Positions 51,805 through 63,081 of a stretch of DNA of 64,000 nucleotides are shown here, one piece after another (position 1 is the stretch's first letter; each line of letters opens with the position of its first letter). Source of the stretch: Tsuneonella suprasediminis (lineage in GTDB: Bacteria > Pseudomonadota > Alphaproteobacteria > Sphingomonadales > Sphingomonadaceae). The stretch spans positions 496,001 through 560,000 of the forward strand of contig NZ_RAHJ01000018.1 in NCBI RefSeq assembly GCF_003605755.1. The letters are read 5' to 3'. Made by a program: the position numbers and the translations under genes. Under the pieces are notes generated by a model that saw only the letters and a program-made list of their open reading frames with translations, was not told where the DNA came from and made no database searches.

Positions 51805-53412
51805 CTATTCGGAGGAGCTGCCGGGGGATTTGCCACTGGCTGCCGGGCGGCGACGGCGAAGCTGTGCGATCAGATCCTTGTCCAGCGCACCAACGAAGTA
51901 GGCGGTGACGAAGAACACGATCGCACCCACCGCAACCAGCGCGGAAAGCGACCATATTCGCGCGAAGGCGTGCCCGCTCCAATACGGTTGCAGCGCAGGC
52001 GTCAGCCACCAGAGGACCGCGCCCATTGCCGCTGTCGCCACGATCTGGCGGCCAATCCGCCCCGCCAGTTTCCAGCTCATCGAAAACCAGCCGCGAATTT
52101 GCAGAATGGTGTAAAGCGTCAGCACGTTCAGTGTCGCCGTGGTGGCCGTTGCCGCGGCAAGGCCGACAATGCCGTAACGCGGCACGACCCAGAAATTCAG
52201 CCCGATGTTCACGATCAGCGCACCGGCGGCAACGAATACCGGGGTGCGGGTGTCTTCCCGGCTGAAAAAGGCAGGCTGAAACACCTTCACCAGAACATAA
52301 GCAGGCAGACCGGCGACCAGCGCCATGACGATATTGCCCATGATCGCGGTATCGTTGGCAGTCATCTTGCCGCCCTGAAAAATCCCCGCGGTAAATGCTT
52401 CGGCGCAGATCGACAGCGCCACGGCGCACGGCAGGCACAGCAGCATCGCGATTTCGACTGCATTGGTTTGCAACCGCTGCGCTTCGCGCTTGTCGCCCGA
52501 CTGGATGTGTCGCGCCAGCATCGGCAGGATGGCCGTGCCCAGTGCGATGCCGAATATTCCCAGCGGCATCTGGTTCAGCCGGTCCGCGAATTTGAGCAGC
52601 GAAAGCGAACCTTGCGGCAGGCTGGTGGCGAAGAACGTATCGACCAGCTGGCTGATCTGATAAATCCCCGCCCCGAATGTGGCAGGCAGGATCAGCATCC
52701 CCAGCCGTTTGACATCGGGCGTTATCTTCGGCGCGGTGACTTTCAGTTTCACACCGGCCTTGCGGGTGACGCGCCACATATACGCCAGCTGGGCCACACC
52801 GGCCAGCGACAGCGATATCGCCAGTGCAGTGGCAACGATGGTGTCGTCCCCGCTGTCGCCGCGCAGGTAATACCCGGCGATGATCCCTGCGATCATCACG
52901 ATATTGAGCAGTACCGGCACAAATGCGCCCGGCCCAAATCGCGAACGCGCATTCAGCACACCCGATAACATGGCGACCAGACTGACCAGCGCCAGATAGG
53001 GGAATGTCACGCGGCTGAGCATCACGGACAAGTCGAACTTGCCCGCAACGCTCTGATAATCGCGGGCCAGCAGCCACACGATGCCGGGCATCGCGATCAT
53101 GCACAGGGCGGAAAAGCCCAGCAGAACCCACACGAAAATCGACAGGACATCGCCCGCGAATTCGTCGGCCGCCTGTTCCCCGCCGTCGCCCGCCAGCCGC
53201 CGGGTGTACATCGGCACGAACGCGACGCTGAACGCCCCTTCCGCGAACAGGCGGCGGAACGTGTTGGGCAGCGTGAACGCCAGTTGCCACGCGTCTGCCG
53301 CCAGCCCGGCGCCGAGCACTCGGGCAAGCAGCATATCGCGTACGAAACCGAAAACGCGGCTAAGTGCAGTCAGGCTCCCGATGGTGCCGACACTGCGGAC
53401 GAGCGAACTCAC
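51805..53412 (-). CDS. murJ: Lipid II flippase MurJ (MviN)
   Basis: A 535-residue MATE-like flippase with 13-14 membrane segments. It starts LVRSVGTIGSLTALSRVFGFVRDMLLA and has the Arg-rich cavity and NTFRRLFAEGAFS, characteristic of MurJ. It moves lipid II across the inner membrane for peptidoglycan synthesis. Located between trpS and secB; the C-terminus is charged. Confidence 0.95.
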   Translation of the reverse strand: MSSLVRSVGTIGSLTALSRVFGFVRDMLLARVLGAGLAADAWQLAFTLPNTFRRLFAEGAFSVAFVPMYTRRLAGDGGEQAADEFAGDVLSIFVWVLLGFSALCMIAMPGIVWLLARDYQSVAGKFDLSVMLSRVTFPYLALVSLVAMLSGVLNARSRFGPGAFVPVLLNIVMIAGIIAGYYLRGDSGDDTIVATALAISLSLAGVAQLAYMWRVTRKAGVKLKVTAPKITPDVKRLGMLILPATFGAGIYQISQLVDTFFATSLPQGSLSLLKFADRLNQMPLGIFGIALGTAILPMLARHIQSGDKREAQRLQTNAVEIAMLLCLPCAVALSICAEAFTAGIFQGGKMTANDTAIMGNIVMALVAGLPAYVLVKVFQPAFFSREDTRTPVFVAAGALIVNIGLNFWVVPRYGIVGLAAATATTATLNVLTLYTILQIRGWFSMSWKLAGRIGRQIVATAAMGAVLWWLTPALQPYWSGHAFARIWSLSALVAVGAIVFFVTAYFVGALDKDLIAQLRRRRPAASGKSPGSSSE

Positions 53413-53442
53413 GCCCCCGACGCTTTCACGCGATTGCGAAAA

Positions 53443-53979
53443 TCAGGCTTCGCCAGCGGGCGGCATGTCGCCACCGGCAGCGGCCTGTTCTTCGGCACGG
53501 CGCTGAAGCTGCTGCATATACAGGCCGTTGAAATCGATCGGTTCGATCTGCATCGGCTGGAACCCGGTGTCGCGGGTCGCGTCGGCAATGACACGGCGGG
53601 CGAACGGGAACAGCAGGCGCGGTGCCTCTGCATACAGGAAGTGGTGCGCCTGTTCGTCAGGCAGGTTCCGCATCCCGACCAGAGCGGCATAGGACAGCTC
53701 GACGAGATAAATCGTGCCTTCCTTCGTTTTGGAAGTGACGTTGATCTTCAGTTCCACTTCGTGGACTTCGCCATCGATTTGCTGCGCCGCGATATTGAAC
53801 TGAATGTCCACTTCGGGCTGCGACTGCCACTGGAAACAAGCGGGCGCGTTGGGGTTTTCGACCGAGAGATCTTTGACATATTGCTGGATAATTCCGGCAA
53901 CTGGCTGATTATCGGCACCGTTCGCGCCTGCGGCCGGGTCCATGTTGAGATCGGTGAGAACGTCGCCTTCGTCGGCCAT
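53443..53979 (-). CDS. secB: Protein-export chaperone SecB
   Basis: A 178-residue SecB. The core includes IIQQYVKDLSVENPNAP, VELKINVTSKTKEG and LLFPFARRVIADATRDTGF. It holds presecretory proteins unfolded and delivers them to SecA. It has an acidic N-terminal lead-in and a C-tail rich in Glu and Ala. The ATG at 53979 gives the usual N-terminus; the upstream frame continues into the divergent region. Confidence 0.95.
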   Translation of the reverse strand: MADEGDVLTDLNMDPAAGANGADNQPVAGIIQQYVKDLSVENPNAPACFQWQSQPEVDIQFNIAAQQIDGEVHEVELKINVTSKTKEGTIYLVELSYAALVGMRNLPDEQAHHFLYAEAPRLLFPFARRVIADATRDTGFQPMQIEPIDFNGLYMQQLQRRAEEQAAAGGDMPPAGEA

Positions 53980-54208
53980 CTTGCTATTTATCCTGTATCT
54001 TGCTGGTACGACACGGTTCGGTGCCGAAATAGGGCCGCCGGTTAGCATTGTGGGAACGCCACCGCAACGGCAGACCCGTTTATGCCCCTCATGCGTTGTT
54101 CATTTGTAATTTGCTCTTATGTCGGGCAAGTTATGTAGTGACATTTTGCGGATATGGGGCGGTTTTCAGCCGTTCCGACAGCACCCGCAGGGAAAGACAG
54201 GTAATCAA

Positions 54209-54865
54209 GTGATACTCCAGATCGTCATCCTCGCCATGATCGCGGCGTTTCTCGGACTCCGTCTCTACTCGGTTCTGGGGCGACGTGCGGAACACGAGGA
54301 AGAATCGATTCCCAATCGCTTTGACGCAGGTGACTCGGCTCACCCGGCGGCGCTTGCCCCTGCACAGCGTCCGGAGCAGCAGTTCCGTCCGGCAGCGCTG
54401 GAAGGGGCGCCAATGGCGGTTGAGCGCGGCGTTCAGGCAATTGCCAGTGCCGATCGCAATTTCGACATCACCGGGTTCCTCGAAGGGGCCAAGGGTGCCT
54501 ATGTCATGGTATTGGAAGCGTTCTGGCAGGGTGATCGGGAAACCCTGAAAGAGCTGACGGATCAAGATGTCTATGCCGGTTTCGATGCGGCCATCACCGC
54601 GCGTGAGCAGGCGGGCGAAACACTGGAAAATCGCCTGGTTCGGATCGAAGATGCGAAAATCGACATGGCAGAACTCGTCGGCCAGACTGCCCGTATCCGG
54701 GTGTCGTTCCGTGCGGATATCGCAGCGGTAACGCGTGACAAGGATGGCAATGTCGTAGCCGGATCGCTCGACGATGCGATCGAAGCGCGCGACCTGTGGA
54801 CATTCCGCCGGGACGTTCGCGACAGCAGCCCGCAGTGGGTGCTCGACGAAACCGACGAAGCCTGA
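54209..54865 (+). CDS. Tim44-like domain protein (TimA type)
   Basis: A 218-residue protein: an N-terminal membrane anchor (ILQIVILAMIAAFLGLRLYSVLG), a linker, then the Tim44-like domain at about residues 85-215 (GFLEGAKGAYVMVLEAFWQGD, LKELTDQDVYAGF, and WTFRRDV near the end). Bacterial homologues of mitochondrial Tim44 are membrane-linked adaptors near secB and mltA. It starts at GTG (54209), the first codon before the anchor. mltA begins 8 bases after its stop. Confidence 0.88.
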   Translation: MILQIVILAMIAAFLGLRLYSVLGRRAEHEEESIPNRFDAGDSAHPAALAPAQRPEQQFRPAALEGAPMAVERGVQAIASADRNFDITGFLEGAKGAYVMVLEAFWQGDRETLKELTDQDVYAGFDAAITAREQAGETLENRLVRIEDAKIDMAELVGQTARIRVSFRADIAAVTRDKDGNVVAGSLDDAIEARDLWTFRRDVRDSSPQWVLDETDEA

Positions 54866-54873
54866 CATCGGCC

Positions 54874-56064
54874 ATGTGGGGGGTAATGACCGGTCGTTTC
54901 AGACTTGCCGGGGCGCTGGCCGGTGCCCTGTTGCTGGCATCGTGCGTACCTGCGCCCCGAACCGAAGCGGTTAAGCCGCCCACCGCAACCAATGCTGTAG
55001 AGGCAGGAGTCACGGCGGGACCGGCGATTGAATCGCTGGGTATCGGTGCGCGCGATGCGCTCGATGCGCTGTCGTCTTTCCGTGAAAGTTGCCCCAAATT
55101 GCTGGCCCGCAACGATGCTTCGGGGTTGACAATCAGTGCCGACTGGCAACCTGCGTGCGCGGCGGCATCTGCCTGGAAGCCTAACGACGCACAGGCGTTT
55201 TTCGCGCGCTATTTCGAAACTGTCCGGGTCGGAAACGGCACCGCGTTCGCGACCGGCTACTACGAGCCGGAGATCCACGGCAGTCGCACCCACATTCCTG
55301 GATACGATGTGCCGGTCTATGCGCTGCCAGACGATCTTGTGCGCGCCTGGCCCGCTTCTACACCGGAAAGCGAACGGACAGGGCGCGCTCCGCTGGGGCG
55401 ATACGATGAAACCGGTGCTTTCGTTCCTTATTATGAGCGCGCCGAAATCGAAGCCGGTGCTCTCGCCGGGCGGGGCCTCGAAATTGCTTGGGTGGCTGAC
55501 CCGGTAGAGTTCTTTTTCCTGCAAATACAGGGGTCTGGCCGTTTGGTCGCCCCCGATGGCACGGTAATGCGGATCGGCTATGTCGGTCAGAATGGCCGCG
55601 AATATGTCGGCATCGGTTCCGTGTTGCGCCAACGTGGATTGCTGGGAGACGGGCCCGGCCAATACCCCGGTTCTATGCAGGGCCTGATGGCCTATATGCG
55701 TGAAAACCCGGAAGATGGCAGAGCGTTGATGAACCTCAACAAGAGCTGGATATTCTTTCGCGAACTGACCGGCGATGGACCATTGGGAGCGATGGGTGTG
55801 CCGGTTCGCCGGGAAAGCTCTGTAGCAGCCGATCCCGCGTTCACCCCGCTGGGAGCGCCGGTGTGGCTGGCGATGGACCGTCCGGAAGCGAATGGGTTGT
55901 GGGTCGCGCAGGATACCGGCGGGGCCATCAAGGGGGCCAACCGGTTCGATACCTTCTGGGGTGCCGGCGAAGACGCGCGCCGCATTGCAGGCGGGATGAG
56001 TACGCGGGGCAATGCCCTGATATTCGTGCCCAAGGGGACGCTCGCGCGCCTGCGGAGCCAGTGA
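54874..56064 (+). CDS. mltA: Membrane-bound lytic murein transglycosylase A
   Basis: A 396-residue lipoprotein. Signal and lipobox LLLASC. The MltA domain has FATGYYEPEI and FFLQIQGSGRL; the 3D domain follows, with the catalytic Asp in NRFDTFWGAG. It cleaves peptidoglycan to anhydromuropeptides. The ATG at 54874 is chosen over 54886, both with poor RBS spacing. Its TGA overlaps the smr GTG. Confidence 0.93.
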   Translation: MWGVMTGRFRLAGALAGALLLASCVPAPRTEAVKPPTATNAVEAGVTAGPAIESLGIGARDALDALSSFRESCPKLLARNDASGLTISADWQPACAAASAWKPNDAQAFFARYFETVRVGNGTAFATGYYEPEIHGSRTHIPGYDVPVYALPDDLVRAWPASTPESERTGRAPLGRYDETGAFVPYYERAEIEAGALAGRGLEIAWVADPVEFFFLQIQGSGRLVAPDGTVMRIGYVGQNGREYVGIGSVLRQRGLLGDGPGQYPGSMQGLMAYMRENPEDGRALMNLNKSWIFFRELTGDGPLGAMGVPVRRESSVAADPAFTPLGAPVWLAMDRPEANGLWVAQDTGGAIKGANRFDTFWGAGEDARRIAGGMSTRGNALIFVPKGTLARLRSQ

Positions 56065-56633
56065 AGCCTCCACGCGGACTGACTGCGGAGGAAGCGGCGA
56101 TCTGGGCGAAAGTCGCCGCCACCGTGACGCCGATCGCGGGGCGCACCATGCCGGTCGCGGAACAGGGTGCGACCATACCGCCCGCGGGCAAGGCGCCCCC
56201 CGTATTTATCCGGCCCGTCAAGTCGAAGCTCTCTACGGTCAGTCCCCCTCGCGCTGCGCTACCACCCCCTGCCGCTCCAACCGGACGAGGGCTGGATTCG
56301 CACTGGGACCGGCGCTTCGGGCGAGGCGCGATAGAGCCTGATTTCACGCTCGACCTGCATGGGCATACACTGGAGGCCGCCCACGCGCGTCTCGATGCAG
56401 GACTGGCGCAGGCGCGAGCAATGGGCGCGCGGGTGGTGCTGTTGATCGCAGGGAAGGATAGGGGCGCACCGGCGGCAGACCGGGGGGACAGTCGCGGAGC
56501 CATTCGCTCCAAATTACTCGACTGGCTGGCAGCCGGGCCACATGGCAGTGCCATCGCAGCCATCCGCAAAGCGCATCGCCGCCATGGGGGCGAGGGCGCG
56601 CTCTATCTCGTTCTCAGACGTCCACGCGGCTGA
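56061..56633 (+). CDS. Smr-domain protein
   Basis: A 190-residue protein starting at GTG over the mltA stop (GTGA). A proline-rich first half precedes a Smr domain (about 95-185) with LDLHGHTLEAAHARLD and a C-terminal HGGEGALYLVLRR. Smr domains nick or bind nucleic acids in MutS2-linked and ribosome-quality processes; the stand-alone role is unclear. The order secB-Tim44-mltA-smr is common in alphaproteobacteria. Confidence 0.9.
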   Translation: MKPPRGLTAEEAAIWAKVAATVTPIAGRTMPVAEQGATIPPAGKAPPVFIRPVKSKLSTVSPPRAALPPPAAPTGRGLDSHWDRRFGRGAIEPDFTLDLHGHTLEAAHARLDAGLAQARAMGARVVLLIAGKDRGAPAADRGDSRGAIRSKLLDWLAAGPHGSAIAAIRKAHRRHGGEGALYLVLRRPRG

Positions 56634-56653
56634 GCATATCTTGCAGCCATCGC

Positions 56654-57292
56654 TTAATCGGCAAACCAGATCGGAGCATCGCCCTCTGCCCACGGTTTGG
56701 GCCGCATCATAATTGCTGCAAACAGGTCGGACGTGAGGTGGCCTGCCAGCCATCGCTGCAAATGCGGCAGCGGCAGGGTATTAAACCATTCCCGGTCGAC
56801 TGCGGCGAACTGACGGACAAAGGGAAAGACAGCCATATCCGCCAGCCCTCTGTCAGCGCCGCATAACTGACTGGCAGTGGCCAGACGTGCGTCGAGTTCA
56901 CGCAAGAACTCCAGCCCGCTTTCGCGATGCTCCAACGGTTTTGATCGATGGCGATCTGGATACTTGTATCGGTCGAGGGCGTGTTTGAAGCTCCGGTCGT
57001 TTGCAGCAATCAGCGCGGGATCGTCGCGATTCAGCCAGTTTTCGGGATCGTTGCGGGCAAGTGCCCAGCGCATCACATCGATGCTCTCGTCGATCACTGT
57101 CCCATCGGGCAGAACCAGGACAGGCACCGTGGCCTTGGCCGAAGCGGCGATCAAGGCGGCCGGTTTTTCCGACAGCTTCACTTCACGTAACTGGCAGCGC
57201 GTTTCACTTACCATCAGCGCAAGGCGCGCCCGCATCGCATAGGGGCAGCGACGGAAGCTGTAGAGAACCGGCGCGGCGCTATTTGTCATCAT
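56654..57292 (-). CDS. Glutathione S-transferase-like protein
   Basis: A 212-residue protein. The N-terminal thioredoxin-like half has [15 protein letters not shown], with a CPYA redox motif, and [16 protein letters not shown] for glutathione contact. A helical C-terminal half follows. The start overlaps the trhO stop by 14 bases (two adjacent ATGs at 57289 and 57292). Substrate unknown; co-transcription with trhO is likely. Confidence 0.85.
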   Translation of the reverse strand: MMTNSAAPVLYSFRRCPYAMRARLALMVSETRCQLREVKLSEKPAALIAASAKATVPVLVLPDGTVIDESIDVMRWALARNDPENWLNRDDPALIAANDRSFKHALDRYKYPDRHRSKPLEHRESGLEFLRELDARLATASQLCGADRGLADMAVFPFVRQFAAVDREWFNTLPLPHLQRWLAGHLTSDLFAAIMMRPKPWAEGDAPIWFAD

Positions 57293-58250
57293 GTCCGTCG
57301 GCAAACACAGCGCCGACATGAGTGAGTCCCTGCCGAGCGGCGCGCAATTCCTGCCGCTGGCGTTCACGATAGGACTCGCGCTGAGCGTCGGTTCGCTCCG
57401 CATGGCAGGCGGGGCAACTGACGCCTTCTTCGAACAGGGGAGAGGCTCGGTCGGCATCGCTCACCGGGCGGCGGCATGCATGGCATAGGCCGTAACTACC
57501 TTCCGCCAGTCCATGTCCAACCGTGACGCGCTGATCGAAGACGAAGCATTCGCCGCGCCACAGGCTCTCTTCTTCCGGCACCGTTTCGAGGTATTTGAGA
57601 ATGCCGCCTTTAAGGTGAAACACCTCCTCGACCCCCTCCTGCTTGAGGAAAGCTGTCGACTTTTCACAGCGAATGCCACCGGTGCAGAACATGGCCACTT
57701 TGGGTGCTTTGCCTTCGCCCAACAGGCGAACACGCTGCGCCCGGAACCAGTCCGGGAAATCGCGGAAGGTCGCGGTTTTGGGGTCGATTGCCCGTTCGAA
57801 GGTGCCAACCGCCACTTCATAATCATTGCGGGTGTCGATCACGATTGTTTCGGGATCGGCGATCAGGTCATTCCACTCCGCTGGATCGACATAAGTGCCT
57901 ACGGTGTAGCGTGGATCGATGCCGGGCTGCCCCATCGTTACGATTTCGCGCTTCAGCCGCACTTTCATGCGATGAAACGGCATCGACGATGCAGCGGAAA
58001 ACTTCACGTCGACGTCGGCGCAATCCGGCAGCGCGCGGATATGCGCCAATACTGCGTCGATTCCCTCCGGTGAACCGGCAATTGTGCCGTTTATACCCTC
58101 GGACGCGAGCAACAGCGTGCCGCGAATATCATTTGCTTTGCATATAGCGAGCAGCGGCTCACGCAGAGCCGTATGATTGGCAAATCGGGTAAAACGATAA
58201 AGTGCTGCGACGCGAACAGAGGGGGCGGCAGATGACTCGGTATCAGGCAT
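57279..58250 (-). CDS. trhO: tRNA uridine(34) hydroxylase TrhO (rhodanese-like, YceA)
   Basis: A 323-residue protein. The N-terminal domain resembles ferredoxin-like acylphosphatase, and a rhodanese domain has the loop CTGGIRCEK with Cys189. A zinc-like tail has CHACRRP and CPACHAER. It hydroxylates U34 of tRNA. The ATG at 58250 starts MPDTESS; the long upstream frame runs through the katG terminator and is not real. Confidence 0.92.
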   Translation of the reverse strand: MPDTESSAAPSVRVAALYRFTRFANHTALREPLLAICKANDIRGTLLLASEGINGTIAGSPEGIDAVLAHIRALPDCADVDVKFSAASSMPFHRMKVRLKREIVTMGQPGIDPRYTVGTYVDPAEWNDLIADPETIVIDTRNDYEVAVGTFERAIDPKTATFRDFPDWFRAQRVRLLGEGKAPKVAMFCTGGIRCEKSTAFLKQEGVEEVFHLKGGILKYLETVPEEESLWRGECFVFDQRVTVGHGLAEGSYGLCHACRRPVSDADRASPLFEEGVSCPACHAERTDAQRESYRERQRQELRAARQGLTHVGAVFADGHDDK

Positions 58251-58280
58251 GGCGGCTCCATAGCGTGAACCGCGTTGCCC

Positions 58281-58321
58281 GAAAAGAAAGAGCACCCCGG
58301 CATTGCTGCCGCGGGTGCTCT
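58281..58321 (-). terminator. Terminator of katG
   Basis: AGAGCACCC and GGGTGCTCT arms (9 bp, perfect) with a 15-base loop, followed on the minus strand by TTCTTTT. It starts 12 bases after the katG stop. Confidence 0.88.
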
Positions 58322-58332
58322 CCTGCGGGAAC

Positions 58333-60603
<2,271 letters not shown>

Positions 60604-60650
60604 TTATCGGTCTAACAGATTAGATGTGTAATTATGATCGATTCAAGCGA

Positions 60651-62252
60651 TCAGGCGACTGCCTCGGCCGTTTGCGTGTCTTCATCGATTGCGACGTTGC
60701 GGATCAGGTAATCGAACGCGGAAAGCGCCGCTGTCGAACCCTGTCCCATGGCGATCACGATCTGCTTGTAAGGCACGGTGGTCGTGTCGCCCGCTCCGAA
60801 CACGCCGGGCAGGTTGGTCGCCCCGCGCGCATCGGTGACGATTTCGCCATGCTGAGACAGTTCGATGCCGCTGTCCTTCAGCCATTCGCTGTTGGGCACG
60901 AGGCCGATCTGGACGAATACGCCTTCGAGCGCGAGTGTATGCTCTTCGCCTGAATTGCGGTCCTTCCGTTTCAACGCATTCACCTTGCCATCGGCGCCGG
61001 TAATTTCCGTCGTCTGAGCGGACACAATGATGTCCACGTTGTCCATCGAACGCAGTTTGTCCTGCAAGACCTTGTCTGCTCGCAACTGGTGATCGAATTC
61101 GATCAGCGTGACATGGCCAACAACCTGAGCCAGATCGATTGCTGCCTCGACGCCTGAGTTGCCGCCGCCGATCACGGCAATGCGTTTGCCCTTAAACAGC
61201 GGCCCGTCGCAGTGCGGGCAATAGGCGACGCCTTTGTTACGGTATTCGGCTTCGCCCGGCACGCCGAGATTGCGCCAGCGGGCACCTGTGGCCAGAATTA
61301 ACGCGCGCGCTTTCAAGGTGCCGCCACCGGCGAAATGAACGGTGTGCAGCGCCCCTTTCTGTGTTGCGGGTTCGAGACGTTCGGCAAGGGCGAGATTCAT
61401 CACTTCGATCGCATTGGCATCGACCTGAGTTTTAAGATCGGTGACGAGGCGCGGGCCTTCGGTGTATTCGGTGCCGGGCAGGTTTTCGATGCCCAGCGTG
61501 TCGTTCAGTTGCCCGCCAAACCGTTCGGCGGCGATTCCGGTGCGGAACCCCTTGCGCGCGGTATAGATTGCGCTGGCCACCCCGGCGGGGCCACCACCGA
61601 TGATCAGCACTTCGAACGGTTCCTGCGCGGTCAGTTTGGCAGCGGCCTTCTCACTCGCACTGCTGTCGAGGCGGGCGACGATTTCGGCCAGTTCCATCTT
61701 GCCGTTGTAAAACGGTTCGCCGTTGAGGAAGGTCGCGGGCACGCCCATTACCTGACGCGCATCGATTTCATTCTGATAGGCCCCGCCTTCGATAAGGGTC
61801 GCCGTCACGTTGGGGTTTTCCAGCGCCATCAGGGTCAGTGCCTGCACTACGTCGGGGCAGTTGTGGCAAGAGAGCGAGAAATACATCTCGAAATCGAGTG
61901 GCCCGGTCAGGCCGCGTACCTGCTCCAGCAGATCGGCATCGACCTTTGGCGGGTGTCCTCCAGCCCACAACAAGGCAAGAACCAGCGAGGTAAACTCGTG
62001 CCCCATTGGCAGCCCGGCAAACCGCACCGAACGCTGCTGATTGTTTGCGCTGCGAATTTCAAAACTGGGTTTGCGTTCGTTACTGCCATCGAAGCTGGCA
62101 GTCACTTTGGGATGCAAAGCAGCGATCTCGGTAAGCAGTTCACGGGTCTGCGCCGACTTTTCGCCATCGTCGAGGGAGGCAATCAGTTCGATCGGTTCGC
62201 GCAGGTTTTCAAGATAGCTTTTGAGCTGCTGTGTCAGGTTGGCGTCGAGCAC
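60651..62252 (-). CDS. ahpF: Alkyl hydroperoxide reductase subunit F
   Basis: A 533-residue flavoprotein. The N-terminal double-thioredoxin domain has Cys129-x2-Cys132 (SCHNC). The thioredoxin-reductase part has [12 protein letters not shown] for FAD and Cys345-x2-Cys348 (CPHC). It passes electrons from NADH to AhpC. It follows ahpC by 116 bases, with a terminator between. Confidence 0.95.
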   Translation of the reverse strand: MLDANLTQQLKSYLENLREPIELIASLDDGEKSAQTRELLTEIAALHPKVTASFDGSNERKPSFEIRSANNQQRSVRFAGLPMGHEFTSLVLALLWAGGHPPKVDADLLEQVRGLTGPLDFEMYFSLSCHNCPDVVQALTLMALENPNVTATLIEGGAYQNEIDARQVMGVPATFLNGEPFYNGKMELAEIVARLDSSASEKAAAKLTAQEPFEVLIIGGGPAGVASAIYTARKGFRTGIAAERFGGQLNDTLGIENLPGTEYTEGPRLVTDLKTQVDANAIEVMNLALAERLEPATQKGALHTVHFAGGGTLKARALILATGARWRNLGVPGEAEYRNKGVAYCPHCDGPLFKGKRIAVIGGGNSGVEAAIDLAQVVGHVTLIEFDHQLRADKVLQDKLRSMDNVDIIVSAQTTEITGADGKVNALKRKDRNSGEEHTLALEGVFVQIGLVPNSEWLKDSGIELSQHGEIVTDARGATNLPGVFGAGDTTTVPYKQIVIAMGQGSTAALSAFDYLIRNVAIDEDTQTAEAVA

Positions 62253-62299
62253 GGCGGGCCCCTTTCCGGTTATGCAATGTCTGTAAGTGCAAATTTTAT

Positions 62300-62337
62300 G
62301 AAAACGGGGAGGCAGACGTGTCCGCCCGCCTCCCCGT
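62300..62337 (-). terminator. Terminator between ahpC and ahpF
   Basis: Perfect 10-bp arms ACGGGGAGGC and GCCTCCCCGT, then TTTTC on the minus strand. It should limit read-through from ahpC into ahpF, giving more AhpC than AhpF. Confidence 0.85.
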
Positions 62338-62368
62338 GAATAGGCTCAGCCTGTGTCGCGTTACGCGA

Positions 62369-62935
62369 TCAGAGCTTGCCGACGAGGTCGAGCGAAGGCG
62401 AGAGCGTTTCGCCGCCTTCTTCCCACGCGGCGGGGCAAACCTGGCCGGGGTTGTTGCGGACGTACTGTGCAGCCTTGATCTTGCGAACCAGTTCTTCCGC
62501 GTTGCGGCCAACGCCTTCGCAGGTGATTTCCATGACCTGAATCACGCCATCGGGATCGACGACGAAAGTTGCGCGGTCAGCCAGACCCATTTCTTCGCGC
62601 AGCACACCGAAGTTGTTGCTCAGCGTGTGGAGCTGGTCGCCAAGGAACGGATACTTGAGCTTGCCGATCTTCTCGCTGGTGTCGTGCCATGCCTTGTGGC
62701 TGAACTGCGTGTCGGTCGACACGGCGTACACTTCGACACCCATGCCCTGCAGGGCGTCGTACTGCTTGCCAAGGTCTTCCAGCTCGGTGGGGCAGACGAA
62801 GGTGAAGTCAGCCGGATAGAAGAAGAACACTGCCCATTTGCCCTTCACGTCTTCTTCGGTCACGTCGAAGAAGTCCTTGCCGGACTGGAAAGCGGTTGCT
62901 TTGAAAGGTTTGATGGTGCTGCCGATGATACCCAT
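62369..62935 (-). CDS. ahpC: Peroxiredoxin AhpC
   Basis: A 188-residue 2-Cys peroxiredoxin. The peroxidatic Cys48 (DFTFVCPTE) and resolving Cys167 (QVCPAAW) are present. It starts [11 protein letters not shown], near-canonical AhpC. It reduces peroxides and is recycled by AhpF (next gene). GAGGAGA lies just upstream of the ATG. Two linked dyads lie 78-103 bases upstream. Confidence 0.97.
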   Translation of the reverse strand: MGIIGSTIKPFKATAFQSGKDFFDVTEEDVKGKWAVFFFYPADFTFVCPTELEDLGKQYDALQGMGVEVYAVSTDTQFSHKAWHDTSEKIGKLKYPFLGDQLHTLSNNFGVLREEMGLADRATFVVDPDGVIQVMEITCEGVGRNAEELVRKIKAAQYVRNNPGQVCPAAWEEGGETLSPSLDLVGKL

Positions 62936-63012
62936 GATCTTATCTCCTCTGGAGGGTTGGAAACTCGCTCCATCAGTTAGTCATTGCTGCGCTGCGGAAA
63001 AGTAGATTTGTG

Positions 63013-63038
63013 CGATTGCAACAATCGATTTTATCGAT
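63013..63038. promoter_or_regulatory. Overlapping dyads upstream of ahpC
   Basis: CGATTG-caa-CAATCG overlaps ATCGAT-ttt-ATCGAT, so 26 bases hold two joined inverted repeats 78-103 bases before the ahpC ATG. Placement fits an activator site (OxyR-type expected by analogy); no regulator gene is present in the window. Confidence 0.45.
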
Positions 63039-63081
63039 CAGGGTTGAACGACTGGCTCCTTAATCAAGCAAGTGGCTGAAT

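Noticed and set aside
51742-52968. 408-residue plus-strand ORF over murJ
   Set aside because: It has low-complexity His/Arg/Gln composition and is antisense to the murJ flippase with its real membrane pattern.
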